A DNA stretch of 64,000 nucleotides from Oscillospiraceae bacterium. Lineage in GTDB: Bacteria > Bacillota > Clostridia > Oscillospirales > Ruminococcaceae. A model generated the notes under the pieces. That model ran no database searches. It was not told where the DNA came from and was given only the letters and a program-made list of their open reading frames with translations. The position numbers were made by a program, and so were the translations under genes. Shown here piece by piece: positions 1-7,834 of the stretch. The DNA lies in the NCBI GenBank assembly GCA_017518255.1, contig JAFWVK010000044.1:1-64000 (forward strand), read 5' to 3'. How positions within the stretch are numbered: the first letter of the stretch is position 1; each line of letters opens with the position of its first letter.

Positions 1-360
1 GACGACTACGACAACAACGGAAACCACTACAGAAACCACCACCACAACCACCACGACAGAGACGACCACGACAACAACGGAAACCACCACAACTACCGAA
101 ACAACTACCACTACGACAGAGACGACCACGACAACAACGGAAACCACCACAACTACCGAAACAACTACCACCACGACAGAGACGACTACGACAACAACGG
201 AAACCACGACAGACACCGCAACAACAACCACCACGACAGAGACGACTACGACAACAACGGAAACCACCACAACGACCGAAACAACTACCACCACGACAGA
301 GACGACTACGACAACAACGGAAACCACCACAACCACCGAAACAACTACCACCACAACGGA
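1..360 (+). repeat. 60-bp tandem repeat encoding Thr/Glu stalk
   Basis: Six consecutive 60-base units (phases 1, 61, 121, 181, 241, 301) share the pattern gacgacNacgacaacaacgg, with a few synonymous Thr third-position changes. Each unit encodes 20 residues in frame. Degenerate Thr-rich repetition continues to about 720. The unit is too long and lacks unique spacers, so this is a coding minisatellite and not a CRISPR array. Confidence 0.9.
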
Positions 361-892
361 GACCACTACAACAACTACTACCACAACGACCGAGACCACA
401 ACAACTACTACAACCACAACCACGACAACAACGGAAACCACTACCACTACTACAACGACTCAGACGACGACCACCACATCGACGACTGAGACGACAACCA
501 CTACTACCCAGGATAAGGGTAACAAGGACAACACAGATACGCAGACCACCACTACAACGACTGAAACAACAACTACCACGACAGAAACGACTACGACAAC
601 AACGGAAACCACCACAACCACCGAAACAACTACCACCACGACCGAGACCACCACAACTGTGACCGAGACCTCCCTGACGGATGATGAGGATTCCCGTACA
701 AGAACGGAAACCACTACCACCACAACGGAGACGACCACAGCGCCTCAGCAGACAGCAGCTCCGATTCCGGGTACTCCGGCTGCCGGTCCTCGTACCGGTG
801 ACGAAGCACCGCTCGGTATTATGTTTGTCACTGCTCTCGTCGGTGCAGCAGCATTCGTGCTCCGCAAGCGCGAGAAGGATGAGGATCAGTAA
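2..892 (+). CDS. Cell-wall-anchored Thr-rich repeat surface protein (3' part)
   Basis: The frame is open from the left edge, so only the C-terminal ~296 residues are present. Almost the whole visible part is Thr tracts punctuated by Glu, encoded by a tandem 60-bp DNA repeat. A short Pro/Ala segment follows, then a PRTGD motif at about 788-802, a hydrophobic helix and a basic/acidic tail (RKREKDEDQ). That is the order of a sortase sorting signal (LPXTG-like; P[KR]TGD variants are common in ruminococci), so the protein is inferred to be covalently wall-anchored. The Thr tract would act as an extended, possibly glycosylated stalk for an N-terminal domain outside the window. The functional domain and true length cannot be seen. 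Confidence 0.85.
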   Translation, partial: TTTTTTETTTETTTTTTTTETTTTTTETTTTTETTTTTTETTTTTTETTTTTETTTTTTETTTTTTETTTDTATTTTTTETTTTTTETTTTTETTTTTTETTTTTTETTTTTETTTTTTETTTTTTTTTTETTTTTTTTTTTTTETTTTTTTTQTTTTTSTTETTTTTTQDKGNKDNTDTQTTTTTTETTTTTTETTTTTTETTTTTETTTTTTETTTTVTETSLTDDEDSRTRTETTTTTTETTTAPQQTAAPIPGTPAAGPRTGDEAPLGIMFVTALVGAAAFVLRKREKDEDQ

Positions 893-930
893 GGTGAATG
901 CCGACTGAGTTGTTCCGAAACACAAAACAC

Positions 931-964
931 GCCCCCGCTGCAAGGTGCAGCGGGGGCTGTTTTA
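931..964 (+). terminator. Intrinsic terminator of the surface protein gene
   Basis: Perfect 11-bp arms at 931-941 and 947-957 (gcccccgctgc / gcagcgggggc) with a 5-nt loop, followed by TGTTTTA. It lies 38 bp after the stop codon. Confidence 0.9.
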
Positions 965-1376
965 TGGTTTAGACAGATCCCCGGAGTAAAGTTTTGCCCC
1001 GGAGCGCTCAAAATCATTTCGGGGCATTGCGGTTTCGGTCTGTATCACGGATGCATAAACACCGGAACAATTTCCGCGGCAGCATAAGCAACCTGTTTCT
1101 GTATTGATTATCTGCTGAAATGGTAAGGATAACGAAATCGTGCTTCTGACTGTTAATCAGAAATACGATGAAACATGCCGCTGAGATGAACGGATATCGC
1201 CGGAGCATACCGAAGAAGGAAAAGAGGACGACGCATTTCCGTCATTCCCACATAAAGCAGATGCTGTTCTCATGTGTTCCGGAGCAGTGTGCGGCGGATT
1301 TCGACAAGAATGCTTTCGCGATATGCCCAAAAAATGAACAAAGATTCGTACAGATTGCCAAAAAGTGGCTTATGAC
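965..1376. other. Intergenic stretch without a recognised gene
   Basis: Only short ORFs occur here (for example 1168-1407 plus and 1014-1208 minus), none with a good ribosome site or a recognisable protein. No tRNA cloverleaf or known riboswitch was recognised. Confidence 0.5.
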
Positions 1377-1405
1377 TTGCGTTTTTGCGGAAAATATGCT
1401 ATACT
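1377..1405 (+). promoter_or_regulatory. SigA-type promoter of the aldose epimerase-like gene
   Basis: TTGCGT (1377-1382), 17-bp spacer, TATACT (1400-1405), with a TGC extended -10. The T tract after TTGCGT is shared with three other promoter regions in this window. Confidence 0.75.
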
Positions 1406-1465
1406 AAGGTGAATGATAATCGACTGTTCAGAGAAACGGATGAAAGAGAAGGAGGAACTCCGATT

Positions 1466-2470
1466 ATGAATCAGACTCAGCAAACTGTTTTGAACGGAAC
1501 ACCCTGTATTATGCTTTCGGCAGGCGGCTATGAGGCATACGTCGCATACGAAATCGGTTCCAATGTCATCAGACTGCGCGATATCAGGCATAATATTGAT
1601 GTATTCCGCTACTCTCCTGATAATACGGCGGAGTCACTGCTTCAGTCCGCAGAGGTCTGGGGGCTGCCGACGCTGTATCTTCCGAATCGCTTTGCAGACG
1701 GCATTCTGAAAACCTCGGATGCAGTCTATCACTTGCCGGTCAATGAGGCGGAGCCGTATCATAATCATATCCACGGCTTCCTGCATAAGCGGGTGCATAA
1801 GGTGCTCTCTCATCATGCGGACGACAACTGTGCAGTTTTGAAAACAGCCTATGATTACGATGAAAACGATCCGTTTTTTGCGTATTTGCCGCTGCGGTTC
1901 CGCGTTGAGCTGACCTTTACGCTGAGCGAATACGGCTTGGAACATAAGATTGCAATTATCAATCTCTCGGAGAAGGCACTGCCGGTTTCTGTTGCGACCC
2001 ATACAACCATTCAGGCACCGTTTATGGACGGCGCAAAGGCTGAGGACATGCGGCTGATGGTTCCGATCGGAAAGCGCTGCGAGCTGAATGAGCGCTGCCT
2101 GCCGACTGAGCGGCTGCTTGATCTGAAGCTCTCCGATCTTGAATACAAGAACGGCACAAAATGCCCGGTGCTCCAGAATCTCGATAACGATATGTATCAG
2201 GCGGATTACGGAAAGCTGGACGACCAGAAATTCTACGGTGCAATTGTTGAGGATGTTGCTTCCGGCAAGCGAATCTGCTATGAAGTCAGCCCGGAGTATA
2301 AATTCTGGATTATATGGAATGACAAGGGCTTCAACGGCTACTTCTGCCCGGAGCCTATGACCGCGATGATTGATGCGCCGAATCTGAGCCTTCCCGCGGA
2401 TGTGACCGGCTATCAGGAATTGAAGCCGCACGGTGTATTTGAAGCAAATCAACGCTTCTTTACTGTTTGA
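1466..2470 (+). CDS. Aldose 1-epimerase (galactose mutarotase) family protein
   Basis: A 334-residue protein of the galactose-mutarotase-like beta-sandwich superfamily. These enzymes interconvert anomers of aldoses or sugar phosphates in the cytoplasm. Family-typical features are the N-terminal GSNVIRLRD strand, a YHNHIHGF segment with candidate catalytic His residues, and later EVSPEYKFWIIWND and CPEPMTA segments. No signal peptide is seen. The ATG at 1466 was chosen because AAGGAGGA lies 10 bp upstream; the frame is open further upstream but without a ribosome site. The gene is monocistronic, with its own promoter and terminator. The family is well supported, but the substrate is not known. 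Confidence 0.82.
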   Translation: MNQTQQTVLNGTPCIMLSAGGYEAYVAYEIGSNVIRLRDIRHNIDVFRYSPDNTAESLLQSAEVWGLPTLYLPNRFADGILKTSDAVYHLPVNEAEPYHNHIHGFLHKRVHKVLSHHADDNCAVLKTAYDYDENDPFFAYLPLRFRVELTFTLSEYGLEHKIAIINLSEKALPVSVATHTTIQAPFMDGAKAEDMRLMVPIGKRCELNERCLPTERLLDLKLSDLEYKNGTKCPVLQNLDNDMYQADYGKLDDQKFYGAIVEDVASGKRICYEVSPEYKFWIIWNDKGFNGYFCPEPMTAMIDAPNLSLPADVTGYQELKPHGVFEANQRFFTV

Positions 2471-2491
2471 TCTCATACATAAGATAAGTAA

Positions 2492-2524
2492 GACGGCAGC
2501 ATTTTTATGCTGCCGTCAGTTTAT
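2492..2524 (+). terminator. Intrinsic terminator after the aldose epimerase-like gene
   Basis: Arms gacggcagcat (2492-2502) and atgctgccgtc (2507-2517), 4-nt loop, followed by AGTTTATT. Confidence 0.85.
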
Positions 2525-2741
2525 TCCCCCTTGCGGACGGCGGCTGGCAGCTTCTCAGCTGGGGCGATTGAGGCAAATACAGGACGGAGTCTTGCAAAGG
2601 TTCCGTCCTCAGTCTGTCGAAAAAGGTATCACACGTTTCGCAAACGTGCGCTGCGCGATGATTGATAATGGGCTCTCACCCGCTGCGCTAAACCTGCCCC
2701 AGCGCAGCGGTGGAATTCCATTTCCAGTGAAAAGTATTATG

Positions 2742-2819
2742 TAATGGGGTCTGGGGACAATGTCCCCAGCGAGGGGTATGGGGGCGAGCAGCCCCCATTT
2801 TGAATCCGTCGGAGACACT
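2742..2819 (+). repeat. Dispersed ~79-bp hairpin element, copy 1
   Basis: Contains two adjacent perfect hairpins: CTGGGGACA-A-TGTCCCCAG (2751-2769) and ATGGGGGC-gagca-GCCCCCAT (2778-2798). A nearly identical reverse-complement copy lies at 9405-9484. It resembles a REP or short palindromic repeat family. Conceptual translation gives a spurious ORF beginning MSPTDSKWGLL. Confidence 0.85.
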
Positions 2820-2833
2820 TTATATATATGCTG

Positions 2834-2865
2834 GGACGGAGTCTTGCAAAGGCTCCGTCCTTTTT
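2834..2865 (+). terminator. Terminator-like hairpin upstream of pgk
   Basis: Arms ggacggag (2834-2841) and ctccgtcc (2853-2860) followed by five T. It lies 55 bp upstream of the pgk -35 box, so it would insulate pgk from upstream read-through. Confidence 0.6.
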
Positions 2866-2919
2866 CTGCCGGCTTTTCCGCAGCTTTTTGATGCTTTGCG
2901 GAAAATTTCGGAATCAGCC

Positions 2920-2948
2920 TTGAAAAAAAACGGAAAATGATGTATAAT
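2920..2948 (+). promoter_or_regulatory. SigA promoter of pgk
   Basis: TTGAAA (2920-2925), 17-bp spacer, consensus TATAAT (2943-2948). It is the only strong promoter seen ahead of the glycolytic cluster. Confidence 0.85.
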
Positions 2949-3014
2949 ATAGGGTGAATGCAGCATTGCTGTATCTCACAAACAAAATTTCACGTTGAAA
3001 GGATGTATTTTATC

Positions 3015-4244
3015 ATGGCTGGACTGAATAAGGTAACCGTAGATGACCTTCAGGCAAAGGGCAAGAAGATTCTTGTTCGCTGTGATTTCAATGTTCCGCT
3101 GAAGGACGGCGAAATCACCAACGACAACCGCATTACTGCTGCGCTTCCGACAATCAAGAAGCTGCTCGCAGACGGCGGAAAGGTTGTTCTCTGCTCGCAT
3201 CTGGGCAAGCCGAAGAACGGCCCGGAGGCGAAATTCTCTCTTGCACCGGTCGCAAAGCGCCTTGCTGAGCTGCTCCCGGAGACAAAGGTCGTCTTTGCTG
3301 CGGATGATGCAGTCGTCGGCGAGAACGCAAAGGCTGCGGTTGCTGCAATGAATGAGGGCGAAATCGTTCTGCTCGAAAACACCCGTTTCCGCGGCGCAGA
3401 GGAGACCAAGGAGGCACAGTATGACGGCTTCTCCAAGGAACTGGCTGACCTCGTGGACGGCGAAGTCTTCGTGATGGATGCATTCGGTTCTTCTCACCGT
3501 GCACATGCTTCTACTGTCGGTGTGGCACGCTTTGTCAAGGAGACGGCTGTCGGCTACCTGATGCAGAAAGAAATCCAGTACCTCGGCAATGCTGTTGAGG
3601 ATCCGGAACGCCCGTTCGTTGCGATTCTCGGCGGCGCAAAGGTTGCTGACAAGCTGAATGTTATCTCCAATCTGCTCGAAAAATGCGATACGCTGATTAT
3701 CGGCGGCGGCATGGCTTACACCTTCATTAAGGCGCAGGGCGGCGAAATCGGCATGTCTCTGGTCGATGATGAAAAGATTGATTACTGCAAGGAAATGCTC
3801 GCGAAGGCAGAGCAGCTCGGCAAGAAGATTCTTCTGCCGGTCGATACCGTAATTGCAGCATCCTTCCCGGATCCGATTGATGCGGAAATCGCGGTTGAAG
3901 TTGTCGATGCAACCGCAATTCCGGCAGATAAGATGGGTCTGGATATCGGTCCGAAGACTGCTGCACTGTTTGCAGAGGCTGCAAAGACCGCAAAGACTGT
4001 TGTCTGGAACGGTCCGATGGGCGTGTTTGAGAACCCGATTCTGAAAAAGGGTACCGTTGCAGTCTGCGAAGCTCTGGCAGAGGCAGATGCTACGACCATT
4101 ATCGGCGGCGGCGACTCTGCAACCGCTGCAATCCAGCTCGGATTTGCAGATAAGATGAGCCACATTTCTACCGGCGGCGGTGCTTCCCTCGAATATCTCG
4201 AAGGCAAGATTCTGCCGGGCGTTGCGGCAATCGCTGAAAAATAA
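3015..4244 (+). CDS. pgk: Phosphoglycerate kinase
   Basis: Cytoplasmic glycolytic enzyme transferring phosphate from 1,3-bisphosphoglycerate to ADP. The 409-residue length is typical. Family motifs are VRCDFNVPL (residues 21-29), the HLGKP segment, GGAKVADK, and the C-terminal nucleotide-site motif GGGDSA (364-369) followed by [15 protein letters not shown]. The ATG at 3015 was chosen from the GAAAGGA site 11 bp upstream and because MAGLNK matches the usual start of the family; the frame is open further upstream, overlapping the promoter region. It heads a glycolytic cluster with tpiA and gpmI downstream. No gapdh gene lies beside it, unlike the common gap-pgk-tpi-gpm order. Confidence 0.97.
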   Translation: MAGLNKVTVDDLQAKGKKILVRCDFNVPLKDGEITNDNRITAALPTIKKLLADGGKVVLCSHLGKPKNGPEAKFSLAPVAKRLAELLPETKVVFAADDAVVGENAKAAVAAMNEGEIVLLENTRFRGAEETKEAQYDGFSKELADLVDGEVFVMDAFGSSHRAHASTVGVARFVKETAVGYLMQKEIQYLGNAVEDPERPFVAILGGAKVADKLNVISNLLEKCDTLIIGGGMAYTFIKAQGGEIGMSLVDDEKIDYCKEMLAKAEQLGKKILLPVDTVIAASFPDPIDAEIAVEVVDATAIPADKMGLDIGPKTAALFAEAAKTAKTVVWNGPMGVFENPILKKGTVAVCEALAEADATTIIGGGDSATAAIQLGFADKMSHISTGGGASLEYLEGKILPGVAAIAEK

Positions 4245-4262
4245 CGGATAAAACGCTTTTCT

Positions 4263-4300
4263 GAGCCTGCTTTGCATCGTTTCTGACACAAAGCAGGCTC
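4263..4300 (+). other. Stem-loop in the pgk-downstream spacer
   Basis: Arms gagcctgcttt (4263-4273) and aaagcaggctc (4290-4300) are perfectly complementary. No U tract follows, so it is more likely an mRNA-processing or stability hairpin than a terminator. No separate promoter was seen before the next gene. Confidence 0.5.
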
Positions 4301-4397
4301 TGAACCGGCGTATAGCCATGTGCAGAAATTCCGGTGAATGCCGGTTTTACAAATACTTTTTTCTCCGGACAATTCCTCTGGTACAAGGAGTCGCGCT

Positions 4398-5408
4398 ATG
4401 AATGTTTTTTCCCGAATCTATCACCGTATATTTGACGATCTGCCGAAAGCACTGAGAATCACCTGTCTTGTCACGATGATTCTGTTTGCGTTCCTCGGAA
4501 CCTGTCTGTCACTGAAAGCAGCAATGTACGCGAATGTCGGTGTGGGCAGTGTGATCGGCTATATTTTCATCTTCCTGATGTGCGGTGTAATCTGCTCGCT
4601 GGCTGCTGCCGGAATCTGGCACCTGCTTGTAAAAGGGACAAAAGCTTCGCTGCCGGTCAAGCTGCAAGCGCTCTTTGAACAGCAGGGATTCAGCCGGGAA
4701 CTCTCTGAAACCGCGAAGACAGCCAATCCCTTTGCAAGCGGCAGAGAACAGCTCCAGCTGGCGTTTATCATGGCAATGAGCGAGCGATATAAGGATGCGG
4801 AACAAATGCTGCTGAAATTCGATGTGACGAATCTGAGCGGCCGCGAAACAGCAGCCTACTATACAACCCGGATGCAGATTTTTGCAATGACCTCACAGCA
4901 TGATAAGCTGCTGAAGCTTTTCAATGAGCATCGTGCCGAGATTGACCGCGCCTATGAGCTGAAGCCCGACCTGAACGAGTCCTACCTGAGCTATGCAGAT
5001 GATGCGCTTGCGTACGATATGCTTGCAGCCGTGCTGACGGCACACCGCGGCAGAGACAAACAGGCGGATGAATATGAGAAACGGGCAGCCTTTCAGGTCT
5101 CCAAGCGCAGCGATCCGGAAATACAGTTTTTCCCGTTTGTTTTCCAGCTGAACCGGCTGTATGCAACCGGAAAAATGCGGGAGGCGCATGATGCGGAGAA
5201 CAATCTTCGCGGCGCAATTCTGAACAGCATAATGCCCGGCGGCATTCTGCGTGCGCTGACGCAGTTGATTGACCAGGCGCGGATTTATTCAACATTGCCG
5301 GAGGACAAGAGTGAGATTTTAGCCGAGCGGAATCTGCCGCAGCAGAACACTGCCGTACCGGCACCGGCTGCCGCTTCGGGAATTCCCGATCTGCAAGAGC
5401 TGTCCTGA
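4398..5408 (+). CDS. Membrane-anchored TPR-like protein, paralogue A
   Basis: A 336-residue protein with two N-terminal hydrophobic segments (about residues 22-40 and 48-72) and a soluble C-terminal region of helical pairs such as RYKDAEQMLLKFDV and HDKLLKLFNEHRAEIDRAYEL, which resembles tetratricopeptide repeats. I do not recognise a named family. The ATG at 4398 has AAGGAG 7 bp upstream. It is followed after 12 bp by a clear paralogue with the same layout (two TM, then TPR-like helices and the shared motif YADDALAYDM / YADDLLEYRM). The position between pgk and tpiA implies co-transcription with glycolysis, but the role is unknown; a scaffolding or assembly role is only inferred from the TPR-like fold. 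Confidence 0.75.
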   Translation: MNVFSRIYHRIFDDLPKALRITCLVTMILFAFLGTCLSLKAAMYANVGVGSVIGYIFIFLMCGVICSLAAAGIWHLLVKGTKASLPVKLQALFEQQGFSRELSETAKTANPFASGREQLQLAFIMAMSERYKDAEQMLLKFDVTNLSGRETAAYYTTRMQIFAMTSQHDKLLKLFNEHRAEIDRAYELKPDLNESYLSYADDALAYDMLAAVLTAHRGRDKQADEYEKRAAFQVSKRSDPEIQFFPFVFQLNRLYATGKMREAHDAENNLRGAILNSIMPGGILRALTQLIDQARIYSTLPEDKSEILAERNLPQQNTAVPAPAAASGIPDLQELS

Positions 5409-5420
5409 GGATAAATAACC

Positions 5421-6383
5421 GTGAGCCTCTTTGACTACGATCCGCGGAATCATCCGAAAAAAACACAGACCGCTATGGCTGCAATCATGGCAGTCTCATT
5501 GATATGGTGTCTGACTGCCAATATGGGCAGCAGCCTGCCGGAACTGATTTTCATTGATATGCCGATTCATCTCGGCATCGCGGCGTTTGCGTGCATTTTG
5601 CTGATGACGCTGAACAATCTTATGGCAAAGAGATCGGGAAGGAATGCGGCGGTAAAGCTTGAGAACGCCTTTACGCAGTACGGCTTTTGTACTGAGGTCG
5701 CGGATATCCTGAACCGGAAGCTGCCGGAGCCCTCGGAAAGCGACAGGGTGCTGCGGGCGTTTGATCTGGTCATGGCGGAGCAGTATCCGCTTGCAAAGGA
5801 ACAGATTTCGGAAATCGCTGCCGATATCCTTCCGACGCGGCAAAGGGCAATGCTCCTCACCACGAAAATGCTGCTGCATCTGTATCTCGGTGAGTTTCTG
5901 AAGGCGTACAGGCTCTATGAGGAACATCAAAGTGAGCTGGAACGCTGTTACCGGAATGCGCCGGAATATGACGGGCAGTTCTGCGCTTATGCAGATGATC
6001 TGCTGGAATACCGGATGGTTTGTGCTGTTTTCTGTGAGCTGATGAAGCAGCCGGAGCAGGCGGCGGAATACCGGGAGCAGGCTTGCCTTCGCGCAGAGAA
6101 CCGTTCTCCCGGAGAAGCGCTGTTTTACCGCTCTCTCACGGAGCTGCAAAGGCTGTATGCCGCAGGGGAATCCGATGCAGCGAAGGCGCAGGAAGCAGCA
6201 TTGCAGCAGAAAGCCGCAAGCCTGAACAAACCGGTCACGGCAGGGGCAATCATCAATTTGCAGCGGGCGGTCAGAAGAGCGAAGCTCTGCACGCCGGAGC
6301 GCCTCGGCGTGAAGCAGTATATGACTGCCGGGCGCAGTCTGCGGCAGACACATGACGCGCCGAATACGATACCGGGACTGTAA
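5421..6383 (+). CDS. Membrane-anchored TPR-like protein, paralogue B
   Basis: A 320-residue paralogue of the preceding gene, with two N-terminal hydrophobic segments (about residues 20-34 and 44-62) followed by a helical-repeat region. It shares the LRAFDLVMAEQYPLAKEQI and KAYRLYEEHQSELERCYR style of helices with its neighbour. GTG at 5421 is the likely start, with a weak GAGG site upstream; it lies 12 bp after the previous stop. Tandem duplication is the simplest origin. No enzymatic motif was seen. Confidence 0.75.
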   Translation: MSLFDYDPRNHPKKTQTAMAAIMAVSLIWCLTANMGSSLPELIFIDMPIHLGIAAFACILLMTLNNLMAKRSGRNAAVKLENAFTQYGFCTEVADILNRKLPEPSESDRVLRAFDLVMAEQYPLAKEQISEIAADILPTRQRAMLLTTKMLLHLYLGEFLKAYRLYEEHQSELERCYRNAPEYDGQFCAYADDLLEYRMVCAVFCELMKQPEQAAEYREQACLRAENRSPGEALFYRSLTELQRLYAAGESDAAKAQEAALQQKAASLNKPVTAGAIINLQRAVRRAKLCTPERLGVKQYMTAGRSLRQTHDAPNTIPGL

Positions 6384-6404
6384 GGAAACGGAGGAATGCG
6401 CCTG

Positions 6405-6848
6405 ATGCATCTGAACATTGCTGAAATTATTTTTTTGATTCTGCTCGCGTGTTTTCTCATTCCGCTGATGGTCTGGTTACCCGCAATGATCCTGAAGGAA
6501 GCGATTCGGGCGCTGATCGGGCGTCCGTTCGGTCCGGGATGGGTGCGCGTTGAGGCGGAGATCCGTCCGGTCGGAATCCCGCAGGAGATACGCGAACGGG
6601 TCAGCGGTCCGATCACGGAGATTCATCAGGCGGTCTATGAGACAGACGGCGCAGAGCATACGGTTCCGATCTTCGATTACCGCGGCGGCAGCCATTGCAG
6701 GTTGTATGTCAGGCAGGATGAGCCGGAGATCATCTGGCGCTCCAAATATGACAGCCGTTTTACTGCGCTGGTCGGCGCACTGTGCGTCCTCGCACTCTGG
6801 GCGGGGCTGATATGGGGCGGCATTGCGATTGCGCGGAAGATCATCTGA
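6405..6848 (+). CDS. Small two-TM membrane protein (DUF3592-like layout)
   Basis: About 147 residues: an N-terminal TM helix (IIFLILLACFLIPLMVWL), a middle beta-rich soluble part containing VRVEAEIRPVGI and VPIFDYRGG, and a C-terminal TM helix ending in a basic tail. The arrangement and the EAEI..V..G pattern are reminiscent of DUF3592-type proteins, but that assignment is tentative. ATG at 6405 is preferred to 6396 because GGAGG sits 10 bp from the former and only 1 bp from the latter. It lies between the TPR pair and tpiA in the same transcription direction. Confidence 0.65.
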   Translation: MHLNIAEIIFLILLACFLIPLMVWLPAMILKEAIRALIGRPFGPGWVRVEAEIRPVGIPQEIRERVSGPITEIHQAVYETDGAEHTVPIFDYRGGSHCRLYVRQDEPEIIWRSKYDSRFTALVGALCVLALWAGLIWGGIAIARKII

Positions 6849-6914
6849 CGCATTCCCACTGTAAAGCTGTCCGGCTTGTCCGGATACACAATAATTCAAA
6901 AAGGAGTTTTTATC

Positions 6915-7691
6915 ATGAACAAGAATCTGAGAAAGGCGATCATTGCCGGAAACTGGAAAATGAACAAGACCCGTCCGGAGGCAAAAGCGCTTCTGGAGGA
7001 AATCAAGCCGCTCGTTGCTAATGCAGAGGGCAAGATCGAGGTGATCGCGTGCGTGCCGTTCACCAATCTGGAGACTGCCGTCAATACGACTGCCGGTTCC
7101 AATGTCAAGATCGGTGCGGAGAATGTTCACTTTGAAAAGTCCGGCGCATACACCGGTGAAATCTCTGCGGATATGCTGACCGAGCTGGGTGTGGAGTATG
7201 TTGTCATCGGACATTCCGAGCGCCGTCAGTATTTCGGTGAGACCGATGAAACGGTCAACAAGCGCACGAAAGCTGCACTTGCTGCCGGTCTGAAGCCGAT
7301 TGTCTGTGTCGGTGAGCTGAAGTGGGAGCGTCAGTGCAACATCACCGAGGAGGTTGTCGGCAGACAGATCAAGCTCGACCTCTGGGATGTGACCGAGGAG
7401 GAGCTGAAAAACGTCGTAATCGCCTATGAGCCGGTCTGGGCAATCGGAACCGGTCTGACTGCGACACCGGATCAGGCAGAAGAGGTCTGCGCATTCATCC
7501 GCGCAACTGTGGCGAAGCTCTACAACCAGGCTGCTGCCGATGCACTGACCATTCAGTACGGCGGCTCTATGAATGCAAAGAATGCTGCCGAGCTGCTCGC
7601 AAAACCGAACATTGACGGCGGTCTGATCGGCGGTGCATCGCTGAAAGCAGCTGATTTCAACGTGATTGTTCAGGCTGCGGTTGAGGGCTGA
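6915..7691 (+). CDS. tpiA: Triosephosphate isomerase
   Basis: Interconverts dihydroxyacetone phosphate and glyceraldehyde 3-phosphate in the cytoplasm. It has 258 residues and complete TIM-barrel landmarks: GNWKMNK with catalytic Lys15, VIGHSERR with electrophile His100, AYEPVWAIGTG with base Glu172, and the phosphate-binding YGGSM and GLIGGASL segments. Start ATG 6915 is supported by AAAAAGGAG upstream. It precedes gpmI with a 143-bp spacer containing a stem-loop. Confidence 0.97.
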   Translation: MNKNLRKAIIAGNWKMNKTRPEAKALLEEIKPLVANAEGKIEVIACVPFTNLETAVNTTAGSNVKIGAENVHFEKSGAYTGEISADMLTELGVEYVVIGHSERRQYFGETDETVNKRTKAALAAGLKPIVCVGELKWERQCNITEEVVGRQIKLDLWDVTEEELKNVVIAYEPVWAIGTGLTATPDQAEEVCAFIRATVAKLYNQAAADALTIQYGGSMNAKNAAELLAKPNIDGGLIGGASLKAADFNVIVQAAVEG

Positions 7692-7758
7692 TATTACAGA
7701 AAAGGAAGGCGGCAGAGACATGCGGGAGACTGCATGATGCTCTGTTCCGTAAAAAGCA

Positions 7759-7785
7759 GGCGGGGACTGCGTGAGCATCCCCGCC
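7759..7785 (+). other. Stem-loop between tpiA and gpmI
   Basis: Arms ggcgggga (7759-7766) and tccccgcc (7778-7785) with an 11-nt loop and no following U tract. It is probably an intercistronic hairpin that sets relative mRNA stability. Confidence 0.5.
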
Positions 7786-7834
7786 ACATGCTGCCGTCCG
7801 CAGCGCAGACGGCAATCAGAAGGAGAATAATGAT

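Larger units (their letters stand above)
2582..2865. repeat. Hairpin-rich intergenic block bounded by 28-bp direct repeats
   Basis: The motif ggacggagtcttgcaaagg, completed by ttccgtcct or ctccgtcct, occurs at 2582-2609 and 2834-2861 and can fold on itself each time. Between the copies lie perfect hairpins at 2632-2648 (cacgttt/aaacgtg) and 2681-2709 (cgctgcgct/agcgcagcg), then the dispersed element at 2742-2819. The second flanking copy is followed by TTTTT and may terminate transcription just before the pgk promoter. No credible protein is encoded. Confidence 0.7.

Noticed and set aside
1..360. Possible CRISPR array from regular 60-bp repetition
   Set aside because: Units are contiguous, in frame, and lack distinct spacers; they encode the Thr stalk.
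460..738. Val-rich minus-strand ORF
   Set aside because: It is the antisense of the Thr-encoding repeat; Thr codons read backwards give Val/Ser runs, and no ribosome site is present.
1168..1407. 79-residue plus-strand ORF in the first intergenic region
   Set aside because: No ribosome site, no recognisable composition, and it overlaps the promoter of the aldose epimerase-like gene.
2609..2818. ORF beginning MSPTDSKWGLL (also within 9351-10022)
   Set aside because: It is a translation of the dispersed hairpin element, identical in both copies because the DNA is repeated; it lacks protein-like continuation.
2976..4319. Long 447-residue antisense ORF over pgk
   Set aside because: It is a shadow of pgk created by codon bias; the plus-strand gene has all family motifs.
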